The notes under the pieces are model-generated. The model had not been told where the DNA came from and did no database searches. It saw only the letters and a list, made by a program, of their open reading frames with translations. A DNA stretch of 64,000 nt from Neoaquamicrobium microcysteis (GTDB lineage: Bacteria; Pseudomonadota; Alphaproteobacteria; Rhizobiales; Rhizobiaceae), in assembly GCF_008180155.1 (NCBI RefSeq), contig NZ_VSZS01000060.1, forward strand, positions 1 to 64,000. Direction: 5' to 3'. The translations under genes and the position numbers were made by a program. This document shows positions 47,300 through 57,884 of the stretch, piece by piece (within the stretch, counting starts at the first letter, position 1; every line of letters begins with the position of its first letter).

Positions 47300-47938
47300 C
47301 TATTCCGCCGCGGCGGCGCTCGCAGGCCGCAGGCCGCCCTGTTCCAGAATGTGGGCGATGACGGCTTCGAGCCCTCGCCCGCGCGACAGGTCGGTGAAGC
47401 CGAACGGCTTGCCCTTGCGCATGCGCCCGGCATCGTCGGCCATCACGTCGAGATTGACGTTCACATAGGGCGCGAGGTCTGACTTGTTGATGACGAGGAA
47501 GTCCGAACGCGTGATGCCCGGCCCCCCCTTGCGCGGGATTTCCTCGCCCTGGCAGACCGAGATGACGTAGAGCGTGATGTCGGCGAGGTCCGGCGAGAAG
47601 GTCGCCGCCAGATTGTCGCCGCCGGATTCGATGAACACGATATCGAGGTCGGGAATCTTGCGGCGCATCTCGGCGATGGCTTGCAGGTTGATCGAAGCGT
47701 CCTCACGGATGGCGGTGTGCGGGCAGCCGCCGGTCTCCACGCCCATGATGCGGTCTTCGGGCAGCGCCTGAAGCCGCGCCAGCATCAGCGCGTCCTCCTT
47801 GGTGTATATGTCGTTGGTGATGACGGCGATGGAGAAATCGTCGCGCAGCGCCTTGCAGAGCTTCTCCGTCAGCGTCGTCTTGCCGGAGCCGACGGGACCG
47901 CCGATGCCGATGCGGAGGGGGCCGTTGGGAGAAGTCAT
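47300..47938 (-). CDS. ureG: Urease accessory GTPase UreG
   Basis: 212 aa. SIMIBI-class GTPase with [15 protein letters not shown] (P-loop, near 13-27), [15 protein letters not shown] with the nickel-binding Cys-Pro-His, [13 protein letters not shown] and NKSDLAPYV. It couples GTP hydrolysis to nickel delivery into the UreABC active site, with UreD, UreE and UreF. Last gene of the urease operon; its ATG overlaps the ureF stop by 4 bp. Confidence 0.96.
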   Translation of the reverse strand: MTSPNGPLRIGIGGPVGSGKTTLTEKLCKALRDDFSIAVITNDIYTKEDALMLARLQALPEDRIMGVETGGCPHTAIREDASINLQAIAEMRRKIPDLDIVFIESGGDNLAATFSPDLADITLYVISVCQGEEIPRKGGPGITRSDFLVINKSDLAPYVNVNLDVMADDAGRMRKGKPFGFTDLSRGRGLEAVIAHILEQGGLRPASAAAAE

Positions 47939-48603
47939 GAGCGGAACAGCCTCGAATATTGCGTTTCATGGTTCATGGCGGCGATTTCCGCCGTCAGCGT
48001 CGATGAGCCCAGATCGTCGAGCGACGAGCGTGCCGCGCGCTCCGCCGTCTTAATCAGCGCCGTTTCGAGCGCGGCCAGTATTCCGACCGCCTCGCTCTGC
48101 CCAATGACGGAAAGCCGGATCGCGGCCTGAAGCTGGTTCGAGACGAAAGCTTGCAGAAAGGCGGTGAGCACACCCTCGAGCGGCACGCCATGCGCGCCCG
48201 CGGCAGCGCCGACCGCGACGCAATAGGGGCAACTCGCCGGCAGCGCCTGCACCACGGCCGAGGGCCAGACTGATGCCGCCTGCAGGAATGCCGCGCCCTG
48301 AAGCGTGGATTCCATATGCCGCTCTGCAGAGCCTGCCAACGCTTCCGCCAGTTCAGCGACATCGCGGGGCGTCGCGCCTGCCGATGCCTGCCGGTGACTT
48401 TCCGCCAGAAGCACCGCGTCGTTCCAGCCGGAGCCTTGCTCCACCAGCGCCGCAATCCACGCGGCGAGGCTTTCGCCGTCCTCGACAAGCCCGTCATGCA
48501 CCGCCCGTTCAAGCCCGTGGCTGTAGCTGAACGATCCCACCGGAAAGGCCGGCGACAGCCACGCCATCAGGCGCAGAAGCGAGGCCTGCCCCGGTTCAGG
48601 CAT
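47935..48603 (-). CDS. ureF: Urease accessory protein UreF
   Basis: 222 aa from the ATG at 48601-48603; upstream in-frame sequence is the antisense of the His-rich ureE tail. All-helical protein with the family motif [17 protein letters not shown] near the start and the C-terminal region required for UreG binding. It acts with UreD as a scaffold for apo-urease activation and as the GTPase checkpoint. It overlaps ureE by 8 bp and ureG by 4 bp. Confidence 0.95.
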   Translation of the reverse strand: MPEPGQASLLRLMAWLSPAFPVGSFSYSHGLERAVHDGLVEDGESLAAWIAALVEQGSGWNDAVLLAESHRQASAGATPRDVAELAEALAGSAERHMESTLQGAAFLQAASVWPSAVVQALPASCPYCVAVGAAAGAHGVPLEGVLTAFLQAFVSNQLQAAIRLSVIGQSEAVGILAALETALIKTAERAARSSLDDLGSSTLTAEIAAMNHETQYSRLFRS

Positions 48604-49168
48604 GGTTGTGCCCGTAATGCGGGTCGCCCGGCATCCGCCCGAACTTGTCGGGCTCGCCATGCCCATGCTCATGGTCGCCATGGTGATGGCCGTGCCCGTG
48701 CGCATGGCCATGACCGGAATAAGCCCCGCGCACCGGCACGAATGGCGCGACGATCTCCTTCACGGAAGCGCCGAGCCCCTCCAGCATCGCCTTGATGACA
48801 TGATCGCGCAGGATGAGGATGCGACCGGTTTCGATCTGCGCTGCCAGATGGCGGTTGCCGATATGCCAGCATAGCTCCGAAAGGTGCAGCGGATCCCGGG
48901 CGAGGATTTCGTAGACCTCTTCTTTGGCAGCGACGATGCCCGCGCGGCGGCCGTCGTCCAGCACCAGCACGTCGCCGTCTTCGAGCGCGGTCGGCTCGGG
49001 CAAATCCACCAGCACCTTCTCGCCCTGTGCAAGTTCGAGAACCTTGCGGCGCAGATGACGTTCGTCATGCGCGAGCATCGTGACGTCGAACGGCGAAGGT
49101 CCGTCTGTCGCCTCTGCCGCGCGTAGGAACGACCCGGCGCGCGGCAGCTTGGTGAAGTCCTGATTCAT
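48596..49168 (-). CDS. ureE: Urease nickel metallochaperone UreE
   Basis: 190 aa from the ATG at 49166-49168. A TTG four codons upstream (49178-49180), with AAGAGG before it and overlapping the GST stop as TTGA, is equally possible. N-terminal peptide-binding domain, then a ferredoxin-like metal domain with [11 protein letters not shown]. The C-terminus is an exceptionally histidine-rich tail ([19 protein letters not shown] near 152-170), the nickel-storage tail of UreE. It gives nickel to UreG. Confidence 0.94.
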   Translation of the reverse strand: MNQDFTKLPRAGSFLRAAEATDGPSPFDVTMLAHDERHLRRKVLELAQGEKVLVDLPEPTALEDGDVLVLDDGRRAGIVAAKEEVYEILARDPLHLSELCWHIGNRHLAAQIETGRILILRDHVIKAMLEGLGASVKEIVAPFVPVRGAYSGHGHAHGHGHHHGDHEHGHGEPDKFGRMPGDPHYGHNHA

Positions 49169-49176
49169 CTCCAGCT

Positions 49177-49779
49177 TCAATTTACGGCCTCTTCCCTTGC
49201 CCTGGCGCGGGCCAGCGCGGGCCGCGCCAGCACCCTGTCGAAATAGGCGTTCACGCGGTCGGAATCGATGGTGAAGCGCGCGTTGCGCGCCCACTGGCCG
49301 CAATGGCCGAGGATCACGTCGGCCGCGGTGAAGCGGTTGCCCATCGCATATTCGTGCTCGCCCAGCCGAAGTTCCAGCGAGCGGATTTCGCGGGTGAACT
49401 CGGCCGTCGTCCACGGACCGACATCGACGCGCTCGTCTTCCGACAGCAGCATGCGATGCTTCAGCTTGTTCCACAGCGGCGCTTCCAGTTCCGACTGGGC
49501 GAAGAACAGCCAGGCGTTGAGATGCGCACGCTCGGCGGGCGTCTGCGGCGCCATGCCCTTCTCGGGATGGTTTTCGGCCAGATAAGCGCAGATGGCGGCC
49601 GAATCCGTCACAACGACGTTGCCGTCCACCAGCGCCGGACCCTTGCCGGAAGGGTTGTAGCGGCGCATCTCGTCGGTGTGCTGTTTCGCCTTGATGATCT
49701 GGTAGGGCTGGCCAAGCTCCTCCAGCATCCAGGTGACCCGGATGAGGCGCGAACCGGGCGATCCGATTGCCTGATACAT
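49177..49779 (-). CDS. Glutathione S-transferase in the urease operon
   Basis: 200 aa from the ATG at 49777-49779. N-terminal thioredoxin-like domain with [16 protein letters not shown] and the SDSAAI-like cis-Pro/substrate loop ([14 protein letters not shown]), C-terminal helical domain from about 85. It lies between the ureE and monooxygenase genes in the same direction. Its link to urease is unclear; glutathione-dependent handling of a toxic metabolite or of nickel stress is possible. Confidence 0.85.
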   Translation of the reverse strand: MYQAIGSPGSRLIRVTWMLEELGQPYQIIKAKQHTDEMRRYNPSGKGPALVDGNVVVTDSAAICAYLAENHPEKGMAPQTPAERAHLNAWLFFAQSELEAPLWNKLKHRMLLSEDERVDVGPWTTAEFTREIRSLELRLGEHEYAMGNRFTAADVILGHCGQWARNARFTIDSDRVNAYFDRVLARPALARARAREEAVN

Positions 49780-49814
49780 GTCTGTCTCTCTCCCCTTGGC
49801 GATTTCGAGCGTGC

Positions 49815-50111
49815 TCAGAACTGCTCGATTCGCTCGGGGTGCACAATCTCTATGCGCCGTTCGACCAGATGCGGTGCGCTGGCGTCGCGCCATGCCACGA
49901 GATGCGGCTGCTTGGAATGGGCGGTCAGGTCCTCGCGCGTTTCCCACCGCTCCACGAAGACGAGCTTTTCCGGATCGTCCAGGCTGGCGAAAAGCTCGTA
50001 GGAGATGCAGCCCTTCTCCTTGCGGGTTTCCGCGACGCAGGCGGCGGCCGGCGCGCGCAGCGCCTCCAGCGATCCGGGCTTTATGGTGAGCGTGGCGACG
50101 ACATAGATCAT
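49815..50111 (-). CDS. Antibiotic biosynthesis monooxygenase (ABM) domain protein, YgiN-like
   Basis: 98 aa, one dimeric alpha/beta ABM domain: [38 protein letters not shown] with the conserved His replaced by charged residues, and AHSKQPHL. YgiN-type proteins are cofactor-free quinol monooxygenases or small-molecule binders. It is the first gene after ureC (35 bp) and precedes the GST. Function in this setting is unknown. Confidence 0.87.
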   Translation of the reverse strand: MIYVVATLTIKPGSLEALRAPAAACVAETRKEKGCISYELFASLDDPEKLVFVERWETREDLTAHSKQPHLVAWRDASAPHLVERRIEIVHPERIEQF

Positions 50112-50146
50112 GAAGAACGGCCTCCCTGTTCATTGGCGCGGCCACG

Positions 50147-51859
<1,713 letters not shown>

Positions 51860-52047
51860 CAGTCTGTTTTCCCCTGGAAGTGTGCCGCGGGGGTCGCTTG
51901 CACATTGCCGCCACCAAATGACCCCCAAATGGACGCGGCATTCATGAAACCCGAAAGCGACGAGCGCATTCCTCCCTTGGTCGTCTCAAAGCGACCGCAC
52001 CGAAAGAAGGGATGAACCCCAACGGAACGACGACGAAAGGTACAGCC

Positions 52048-52506
52048 ATGAAACGCATTATCGGTATCACCACCGCAGCCCTCATGAGCGCTTCGGTCCT
52101 CGCCGCCCCTGCCTTCGCGCAGGTCGATCTTGACCTGTCGGGCGGTGCCGACGCCACGACGAACACGACGATGCCGGACATTGACACCGGCACGACGGCA
52201 GCGATCGATGCCGACTTCGGTACCGCGCTCTCCGCGCTGACCAACAGCTCCGGCAACGCCGAAGCCATCGCGATGAGCGACGGCGCCAATGTCAGGGTCG
52301 TGAGTGTAAGCGATCTGGAAGGTCATGATGCGACCGCGCTGGATGAGGCTATCACGCAGCATGAGGATGGCGTGGAAGCTCTGCGCACCTCGGTGGAGGC
52401 CAATGCGGCTCTCAAGCAAGAGCTTCAGACGCAGGGCGTTGACGTGTCCTCCATCGTAGCCGCCCAGGTCGAGGCGGATGGCGAGGTTACCGTCTACGTC
52501 AGGTAA
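52048..52506 (+). CDS. Exported hypothetical protein
   Basis: 152 aa from the ATG at 52048, preceded by AAAGGTACAGCC. Signal peptide about residues 1-24 (GITTAALMSASVLAAPAFA, then QVD). The mature protein is acidic, rich in Ala, Thr and Asp, and probably helical in the second half (ALDEAITQHEDGVEALRTSV). It has no cysteine. I do not recognise the family. It lies inside the urease cluster on the opposite strand and ends in a strong terminator. Confidence 0.7.
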   Translation: MKRIIGITTAALMSASVLAAPAFAQVDLDLSGGADATTNTTMPDIDTGTTAAIDADFGTALSALTNSSGNAEAIAMSDGANVRVVSVSDLEGHDATALDEAITQHEDGVEALRTSVEANAALKQELQTQGVDVSSIVAAQVEADGEVTVYVR

Positions 52507-52525
52507 GTTTGATACCAGAATAACC

Positions 52526-52557
52526 GTCGGCGCGGACACAGTTCCGCGCCGACTTTT
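52526..52557 (+). terminator. Rho-independent terminator after the exported-protein gene
   Basis: GTCGGCGCGGA at 52526-52536 pairs perfectly with TCCGCGCCGAC at 52543-52553 (11 bp, 6-nt loop CACAGT), followed by TTTT at 52554-52557. It begins 20 bp after the stop at 52506 and should terminate that plus-strand transcript. Confidence 0.88.
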
Positions 52558-52612
52558 CGTTGCGGGAATCTGCCACGGTTCCATAGTGCTGCACGGAGCG
52601 TTAGGCTTATCG

Positions 52613-52638
52613 TGAACCGAACGCGCCGGTTGCGCGTT
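52613..52638 (+). promoter_or_regulatory. Candidate sigma-EcfG (general stress) promoter
   Basis: TGAAC at 52613-52617, 17 bp, then CGTT at 52635-52638. The alphaproteobacterial EcfG promoter is GGAAC-N16/17-CGTT, so this site has one mismatch in the -35 element. It lies about 55 bp upstream of the gene at 52693. Confidence 0.4.
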
Positions 52639-52692
52639 GATAAAATCGATCCGCGCGCGACGCGTACGCTTAAAGGAAAGGGAGCCTAACTC

Positions 52693-53190
52693 TTGTTGAT
52701 TTCGACCGATTCGGACAAGCCAGCCTGGATTCATGCCGCGGCGGCGGCCGCCTTCCTGCTTGCCTCCGCGCCCAACGTGGCGCTGATGGCGCAGGGTCTG
52801 GACGCCGAAGGCGCCATTGATGCCATCGTCGGCTCCGACATCAATACGGGCGAGGAGGCGGTGACCGCCGACGAAGAGCGCATCGTCGCCGCCATAGAGC
52901 AGACCGCGGAAAACGCCGCGGAAGTCCGCAAGCGCTTCAGCATCGACCGCGTCGATATCGTCTTCCTGCCGGATTTCGGCGATGAGGAGACCGCGGTCGA
53001 TGCCAAGATGGCGGAGTTCGAGACGGAGATCGGCGAACTGCGCAACGAGATCCAGGGCAGCGCGATCTTCTACCACGCCGTCAACTCGCACCGTATTCTC
53101 GTGACCGACGTCATCGCGATGGAATTCGGCGACGACAACGTCGCGACCATCTTCGTCGCCGGCCGCGAGCCGGGCACCGGGCTCGAGTGA
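52693..53190 (+). CDS. Exported or membrane-anchored hypothetical protein
   Basis: 165 aa from a TTG, the only start that keeps the hydrophobic N-terminal segment; AAAGGGAG lies nine bases upstream. Residues about 10-34 (IHAAAAAAFLLASAPNVALM, then AQG) look like a signal peptide with a short n-region. The mature part is acidic, with two predicted amphipathic helices around TADEERIVAAIEQTAENAAE and EFETEIGELRNEIQG, then a beta-rich end. No cysteines and no recognised family. It lies on the strand opposite the urease genes, ending 22 bp before ureB. Confidence 0.6.
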   Translation: MLISTDSDKPAWIHAAAAAAFLLASAPNVALMAQGLDAEGAIDAIVGSDINTGEEAVTADEERIVAAIEQTAENAAEVRKRFSIDRVDIVFLPDFGDEETAVDAKMAEFETEIGELRNEIQGSAIFYHAVNSHRILVTDVIAMEFGDDNVATIFVAGREPGTGLE

Positions 53191-53212
53191 GCTTGGCCGC
53201 GACGGGCGCACC

Positions 53213-53518
53213 CTAGAGCTTCCCCATGACCTGCTGGCGAAAGCCGTAGACGGCGCGCCCGCCGCCCAGCGGCACTAGCGTGACGTCGCGTTCCTGCCCC
53301 GGCTCGAAGCGCACGGCCGTGCCCGATGCGATGTCGAGGCGCATGCCCCGCGCCCTCTCGCGCTCGAACGATAGCGCGCCGTTGGTCTCGTAGAAGTGGT
53401 AGTGGCTGCCCACCTGTATCGGCCGGTCGCCGGTATTGGCGACCCGCAGGGTGACAACGGGCAGGCCGGCGTTGAGCTCGATCTCGCCTGCAGCGGGGAT
53501 GATCTCGCCTGGTATCAT
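53213..53518 (-). CDS. ureB: Urease beta subunit UreB
   Basis: 101 aa from the ATG at 53516-53518, with AGGGAGG five bases upstream. Typical opening [16 protein letters not shown] and the conserved [11 protein letters not shown] and [17 protein letters not shown] stretches. It forms the (alpha-beta-gamma)3 urease with UreA and UreC. It starts 10 bp after the ureJ stop. Confidence 0.96.
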   Translation of the reverse strand: MIPGEIIPAAGEIELNAGLPVVTLRVANTGDRPIQVGSHYHFYETNGALSFERERARGMRLDIASGTAVRFEPGQERDVTLVPLGGGRAVYGFRQQVMGKL

Positions 53519-53528
53519 GCGCGCCTCC

Positions 53529-54122
53529 CTAACCGGCAACCATCAGCCACACGCCAGCCAGTGCCGTAACACCTCCTGCCGCGCGCGTTACCATCTGGCC
53601 GGTCGTGCCGCTGAACAGGCGTGCGACGCTCAGGCCCGCTGCCATGCCGACCGCATGCAGCAGCGCGGTCGCCATCGCAAAGCCTGCCGCATAACCGGCA
53701 GCGCCTGCCTCTCCCATCTCGCCGCCATGGGCATATCCGTGAAAAAGCGCAAAGAAGCCGACGACAACCATTACCGCGCCCACCGGCATCGGCACTGCCA
53801 GGGCCACCAGCAGGCCGATGGCTACGACCGAGGCGAGGATCGTAGGCTCCACAAAGGGAAGCGGCACGCCCACCATCGAGGCGAGGAAACCCAACGCCAT
53901 GACGCCGACGAAGGCCGCCGGCACCGCCCAGATCGCCCGGCCCCCCAGCAAGGCTGCCCACAAGCCTACGGCGACCATGGCCAGCACGTGGTCCGTGCCG
54001 AAAAGCGGGTGGGTGAAACCCGCCATGAACGAGCCGTGCTCGCCCGGATCGAGATGGGCGAATGCGGGGCTCGCGCTCGCTGCCAGCAGTGCCGCGCCGA
54101 GGCCCAAGGTTTTTCTGTTCAT
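53529..54122 (-). CDS. ureJ: HupE/UreJ-type nickel-permease-like membrane protein
   Basis: 197 aa from the ATG at 54120-54122. Signal-like start ending in [10 protein letters not shown], then six hydrophobic segments. The HupE/UreJ signature [16 protein letters not shown] is at residues about 38-53, and a second His pair lies in [10 protein letters not shown]. These proteins take up or retain nickel at low concentration. Its place between ureA and ureB fits the rhizobial urease cluster. Confidence 0.9.
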   Translation of the reverse strand: MNRKTLGLGAALLAASASPAFAHLDPGEHGSFMAGFTHPLFGTDHVLAMVAVGLWAALLGGRAIWAVPAAFVGVMALGFLASMVGVPLPFVEPTILASVVAIGLLVALAVPMPVGAVMVVVGFFALFHGYAHGGEMGEAGAAGYAAGFAMATALLHAVGMAAGLSVARLFSGTTGQMVTRAAGGVTALAGVWLMVAG

Positions 54123-54158
54123 CGTCCGGGTTCCCCTGTCTTTCATCGTTCGCCGGAT

Positions 54159-54461
54159 TCAGCGTATCGGTTCGTGCACGGTCACCAGCTTGGTGCCATC
54201 CGGAAACGTCGCCTCCACCTGCACGTCGTGGATCATTTCGGCCACGCCCTCCATCACCTGTTCGCGGGCAACGACATGAGCTCCCGCTTCCATCAGGTCG
54301 GCAACCGTGCGGCCATCGCGCGCGCCTTCGACGACGAAGTCGGTGATGAGCGCTATCGCTTCGGGATGGTTCAACTTCACGCCGCGCTCCAGCCGCTTGC
54401 GCGCGACGATCGCGGCCATGGCGATCAGCAGCTTGTCCTTTTCGCGCGGCGTCAGGTTCAT
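54159..54461 (-). CDS. ureA: Urease gamma subunit UreA
   Basis: 100 aa, the canonical size. Begins [17 protein letters not shown] and contains [17 protein letters not shown] and [11 protein letters not shown], and ends in a TVHEPIR-type tail. It is the small subunit contributing to the urease trimer interface. It starts 12 bp after ureD. Confidence 0.97.
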   Translation of the reverse strand: MNLTPREKDKLLIAMAAIVARKRLERGVKLNHPEAIALITDFVVEGARDGRTVADLMEAGAHVVAREQVMEGVAEMIHDVQVEATFPDGTKLVTVHEPIR

Positions 54462-54473
54462 GGTTCGCAGTCC

Positions 54474-55313
54474 CTACAGTGACCAAGTTTTAGGCAGGCC
54501 TGCTCGCCCGTTGAGCATCGTCACGAGCGGAGTCAGCCGTTCGCGTAGCGCGTAGCCGTCGGTTGCGACCAGCCTCGCAAGAAGCTTGCCAGTCTCTCCC
54601 ACCTTCCAGAACGACGCGCCTCCGCTCTCGCCGACAATGGCGCGGACAGCGTCCATTCGCTCTGCGGCGTCCGGCGCGATCAGAAGCAGGGTCGCGAACG
54701 CCTGCCCGCCACCGAACGCCGCCCTCTTGGACAGGGATGCCGACACGTCCGGACCGATGGCGAAATCTTCCGCGTGAACGAGCCGACCGCCCACGCGCAC
54801 GCGCCAGCGATCGCGGAACGTTGCCGCCGCCACGCTCTCGCCCATCGCGTGCCTGCCGAAGACGGCCGCTTCCACCAGCAGAACCGCGGCATTTGGGGCC
54901 ACATCCACGTCGAGCCTGCGCAGGAAGGCCGAACGGTCGAAGACGATGGTTTCCTGCGGCAGCCAGGCGACGCGTGCTCCGGCACCCACTGCTATCGAGC
55001 AGGTGGTTTCGGCGTGGCCGCCCGACGACCGGTAGACCTTTTCGCAGGCTTGCGTCGTAACGGCCAGCGATGCTCCGGCCCGCGCCTCGATGTGCCAGCC
55101 GATCCGGTCGCCGCCGGTCAGTCCGCCGGCGGTGTTGATGAGGATGGCTTCCAGCGCCTCGCCGTCGCGTGCCGGCAGGCGGATCTTGGCCGCACCCTCC
55201 TGGAACAGCCGTTCCACGCGCGTCTGCCCGTCACGCAGCCGCGCGACGAGCTCTCCCCGCGCCGAGACGCGCTGCATGGATGGCCTGTGGATACCTGCGA
55301 AGGGACCGTTCAT
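54474..55313 (-). CDS. ureD: Urease accessory protein UreD (UreH)
   Basis: 279 aa. Beta-helical UreD fold with LINTAGGLTGGDR (about 80-92), AWLPQETIVFDRSAFLR and DAVRAIVGESGGASFWKVG near the C-terminus. UreD binds apo-urease first and then recruits UreF and UreG for nickel insertion. It is the first gene of the urease operon and divergent from the acyl carrier protein gene (about 186 bp between), where the operon promoter must lie. Confidence 0.95.
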   Translation of the reverse strand: MNGPFAGIHRPSMQRVSARGELVARLRDGQTRVERLFQEGAAKIRLPARDGEALEAILINTAGGLTGGDRIGWHIEARAGASLAVTTQACEKVYRSSGGHAETTCSIAVGAGARVAWLPQETIVFDRSAFLRRLDVDVAPNAAVLLVEAAVFGRHAMGESVAAATFRDRWRVRVGGRLVHAEDFAIGPDVSASLSKRAAFGGGQAFATLLLIAPDAAERMDAVRAIVGESGGASFWKVGETGKLLARLVATDGYALRERLTPLVTMLNGRAGLPKTWSL

Positions 55314-55499
55314 GACTGCGAACTCCTGCCCCGGCTGGAAGCAACGCCCATGCCATGTCGCCGGCTATCGCATAGGCACTGTGCTTCAGCGATGAGCGGT
55401 TGCGCAACGGCTAATGGCTTCCTATAGGTGTTCCGAGGAGCGTAGAAAGTCACGTTTAGTGTAGTTTCGCGCAGGTCTTCTGGTTGGGTGAGGTGTTGT

Positions 55500-55754
55500 A
55501 TGAGCGACGATGTGGCGGCGAAGATTGTCGATAAGATCAAGGCGCACGCCAGCCCCGACGTGGGCGACATCACGCTTGAAACCGAACTGACGGAGCTTGG
55601 CATCCATTCGCTCGAACTCACCGAGATCATCTTCGACCTCGAGGACGAGTTCGGCATCGAGATCGAGATGAGCACAGTCGACGCCTGGTCCAACCTCAAC
55701 AATGTCGGGGATATGGTGGAGGCCGTGCGCGGCCTGATCCAGAAAAAAGCCTGA
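55500..55754 (+). CDS. Acyl carrier protein, NodF-like
   Basis: 84 aa from the ATG at 55500. Four-helix ACP with the phosphopantetheine serine at Ser37 in [20 protein letters not shown]; most ACPs have DSL there, this one has HSL. It resembles the specialised NodF-type ACPs more than the housekeeping AcpP. Directly followed (1 bp) by a ketosynthase, so it carries the growing chain for that enzyme. Confidence 0.88.
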   Translation: MSDDVAAKIVDKIKAHASPDVGDITLETELTELGIHSLELTEIIFDLEDEFGIEIEMSTVDAWSNLNNVGDMVEAVRGLIQKKA

Positions 55755-55755
55755 T

Positions 55756-56973
55756 ATGTCGCGTCCCCGCATCGTCATCACCGGAATGGGCGGCATCTGC
55801 GCGCTCGGCACTGATGTCGCCGGCATATGGGACGCGATGTGTGCCGGACGCTCCGGTATCGGCCCGATCGAGACGGTGCCGCTGCACGACCTCAAGGTGC
55901 GCACGGGCGCCGAGATCAAGGCGCTGCCGGACCACGGCATAGACCATCGTCGCCTCGTCACCATGGATCGCTTCAGCGTTCTGGCCGTGATCGCCGCGCG
56001 CGAGGCTGCCGCGCAGGCGGGGCTGGTGGTCGACGAGACCAACACTCACCGTATCGGCGCCATTGTGGGCGCGGGCGTTTGCGGCTGGGAATCCATCGAG
56101 GACAACTACCGCGGCATCCTGCTCGACGGGCGACCGCGCGCCAGCATCTTCTCCGTCCCGCGCGCCATGACCGGCGCGCCGGCGGGCCAGGTCAGCATGG
56201 ATCTGGGCCTGCGCGGCCCGGTCTTTGGCGTCACGTCGGCCTGCTCGACGGCCAACCATTCCATCAGCACGGCGGTCGACCAGCTCGTGCTCGGCCGCGC
56301 CGACGTGATGCTGGCCGGCGGTACCGAGGCGCCCATCGTGTGGGGCATTCTCAAGGCATGGGAGGCGCTGCGGGTGCTGGCTAAGGAGACCTGCCGGCCG
56401 TTCTCCGCGGATCGCGAAGGACTGGTGATAGGCGAGGGCGCCGGCGTACTGGTGCTGGAGACGCTCGACCACGCACTGGGGCGCGGCGCGACGATCCTTG
56501 CCGAATATGCCGGGTCCGGCATGTCGGCTGACGCCACCGACATCGTCGCGCCCACCGTCGAAGGGCCGACAGCCGCGATGGTGAACTGTATGGCGGATGC
56601 GGGGCTTTCGCCCGACGAGATCGACTACGTCAATGCGCACGGCACCGGCACCAAGGCCAACGACCAGATCGAGACCAAGGCGATCCGTGCGGCGTTCGGC
56701 GCGGCGGCCGATAGGCTTTCCGTCTCGTCCACCAAGTCGATGCACGGCCACTGCCTCGGCGCCACCGCGGCCATCGAACTGATCGCCTGCGTCAAGGCTA
56801 TCCATGACGGCATCGTGCCGCCCACGGCCAACCACCGCGAGGCCGATCCGGCCTGCGACCTCGACGTTACCCCCAACACCGCGCGCCGACGCGAGGTGCG
56901 CGCGGCGATCAGCAACGCATTCGCCTTTGGCGGGACCAACGCGACCCTGGCGGTAAAAGCCTACAGACCCTGA
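55756..56973 (+). CDS. Beta-ketoacyl-ACP synthase, NodE/FabF-like
   Basis: 405 aa. Condensing-enzyme fold with catalytic Cys163 ([10 protein letters not shown]), His295 (NAHGTGTK), Lys327 and His332 ([12 protein letters not shown]), so the Cys-His-His triad is complete. The GH-loop FGGTNATL is near the C-terminus. FabF has Thr where this protein has His330. The pairing with a dedicated ACP follows the nodFE arrangement, but no nodA, nodB or nodC is present in the window, so a special lipid (very-long or unsaturated fatty acyl) for membrane or LPS use is more likely. Confidence 0.88.
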   Translation: MSRPRIVITGMGGICALGTDVAGIWDAMCAGRSGIGPIETVPLHDLKVRTGAEIKALPDHGIDHRRLVTMDRFSVLAVIAAREAAAQAGLVVDETNTHRIGAIVGAGVCGWESIEDNYRGILLDGRPRASIFSVPRAMTGAPAGQVSMDLGLRGPVFGVTSACSTANHSISTAVDQLVLGRADVMLAGGTEAPIVWGILKAWEALRVLAKETCRPFSADREGLVIGEGAGVLVLETLDHALGRGATILAEYAGSGMSADATDIVAPTVEGPTAAMVNCMADAGLSPDEIDYVNAHGTGTKANDQIETKAIRAAFGAAADRLSVSSTKSMHGHCLGATAAIELIACVKAIHDGIVPPTANHREADPACDLDVTPNTARRREVRAAISNAFAFGGTNATLAVKAYRP

Positions 56974-57076
56974 CAGGAATGGTGCAACCGAAGCTTGCGA
57001 CGGCCCAGCGGATACCTATCTGTCACCGGTCACCCTCGCTGCTTCCGGCGACCTTCCACCAACAGGGGCGTATTCC

Positions 57077-57781
57077 ATGACCGATCTATCGAGCTTTCCC
57101 GTTGCCGCGCGCTGGCCGGCAAAGGACGCGGGCAAGCTGCAGCTCTATTCCTTCCCGACGCCCAACGGCGTCAAGATTTCCATCGCGCTCGAAGAAATCG
57201 GCCTGCCCTACGAGGCTCACGCGGTAGACATCACGAAGAACGAGACCTGGACGGACGAGTTCCTGTCGCTCAACCCCAATGGCAAGATCCCGGCGATCAT
57301 CGACCCTGACGGCCCCGGCGGAAAGCCGTTGGCGCTGTTCGAATCCGGCGCGATCCTCGTCTATCTCGCCGAAAAGGCGGACAGGCTGCTGCCACGCGAT
57401 TCGGCGCGCCGCTACGAGGCCATCCAGTGGGTCTTCTTCCAGATGGGCGGCATCGGCCCGATGTTCGGCCAGCTCGGCTTCTTCTACAAGTTCGCCGGCA
57501 AGGATATCGAGGACAAGCGGCCGCTGGAACGCTATGCAAACGAATCGAAGCGCCTCGTCGGCGTTCTCGAAAAGCGGCTTGCCGGCCGTCAGTGGATCAT
57601 GGACGACGACTACACCATTGCGGACATCGCCATCTTCCCGTGGGTTCGCGGCCTGCGCGATTTCTATCAGGCCGATCCGTTGATCGGCTTCGGCGACTTC
57701 CCCAACACGGTCGACTGGCTGGATCGCTGCATCGCCCGCCCGGCAAGCCAGAAGGGCCTCAACATCCCGTCACGCGGCTGA
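57077..57781 (+). CDS. Glutathione S-transferase family protein, YfcG/Ure2p-like
   Basis: 234 aa. N-terminal thioredoxin domain with TPNGVKISIALEEIGLPY, typical of the YfcG/Ure2p (Nu-class) group, then NPNGKIPAI and FESGAILVYLAEK. The C-terminal helical domain follows. Nu-class members act as disulfide-bond reductases or detoxify peroxides with glutathione. It begins 103 bp after the ketosynthase and appears to be separately expressed. Confidence 0.9.
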   Translation: MTDLSSFPVAARWPAKDAGKLQLYSFPTPNGVKISIALEEIGLPYEAHAVDITKNETWTDEFLSLNPNGKIPAIIDPDGPGGKPLALFESGAILVYLAEKADRLLPRDSARRYEAIQWVFFQMGGIGPMFGQLGFFYKFAGKDIEDKRPLERYANESKRLVGVLEKRLAGRQWIMDDDYTIADIAIFPWVRGLRDFYQADPLIGFGDFPNTVDWLDRCIARPASQKGLNIPSRG

Positions 57782-57856
57782 ACGCTGGCCCAACCGGCGC
57801 GCTTCCGGCGGCCAATGCCGGCCGCTTCTCAAGCCCGGTCCTCCATGCGATAGGAG

Positions 57857-57877
57857 AGCTTCGGATCTTCCGGAGCT
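57857..57877 (+). promoter_or_regulatory. Hairpin enclosing the lysE ribosome-binding site
   Basis: AGCTTCGGA at 57857-57865 and TCCGGAGCT at 57869-57877 pair over 9 positions (one G-T) with a 3-nt loop. The GGAG inside the right arm (57872-57875) lies nine bases before the ATG at 57885 and would be hidden when the stem forms. Could give translational control. Confidence 0.4.
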
Positions 57878-57884
57878 TTCCGCC

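Noticed and set aside
55500-56973. True nodulation genes nodF and nodE
   Set aside because: No nodABC, nodD or nod box is visible, so a symbiotic role is not supported; only similarity of type is claimed.
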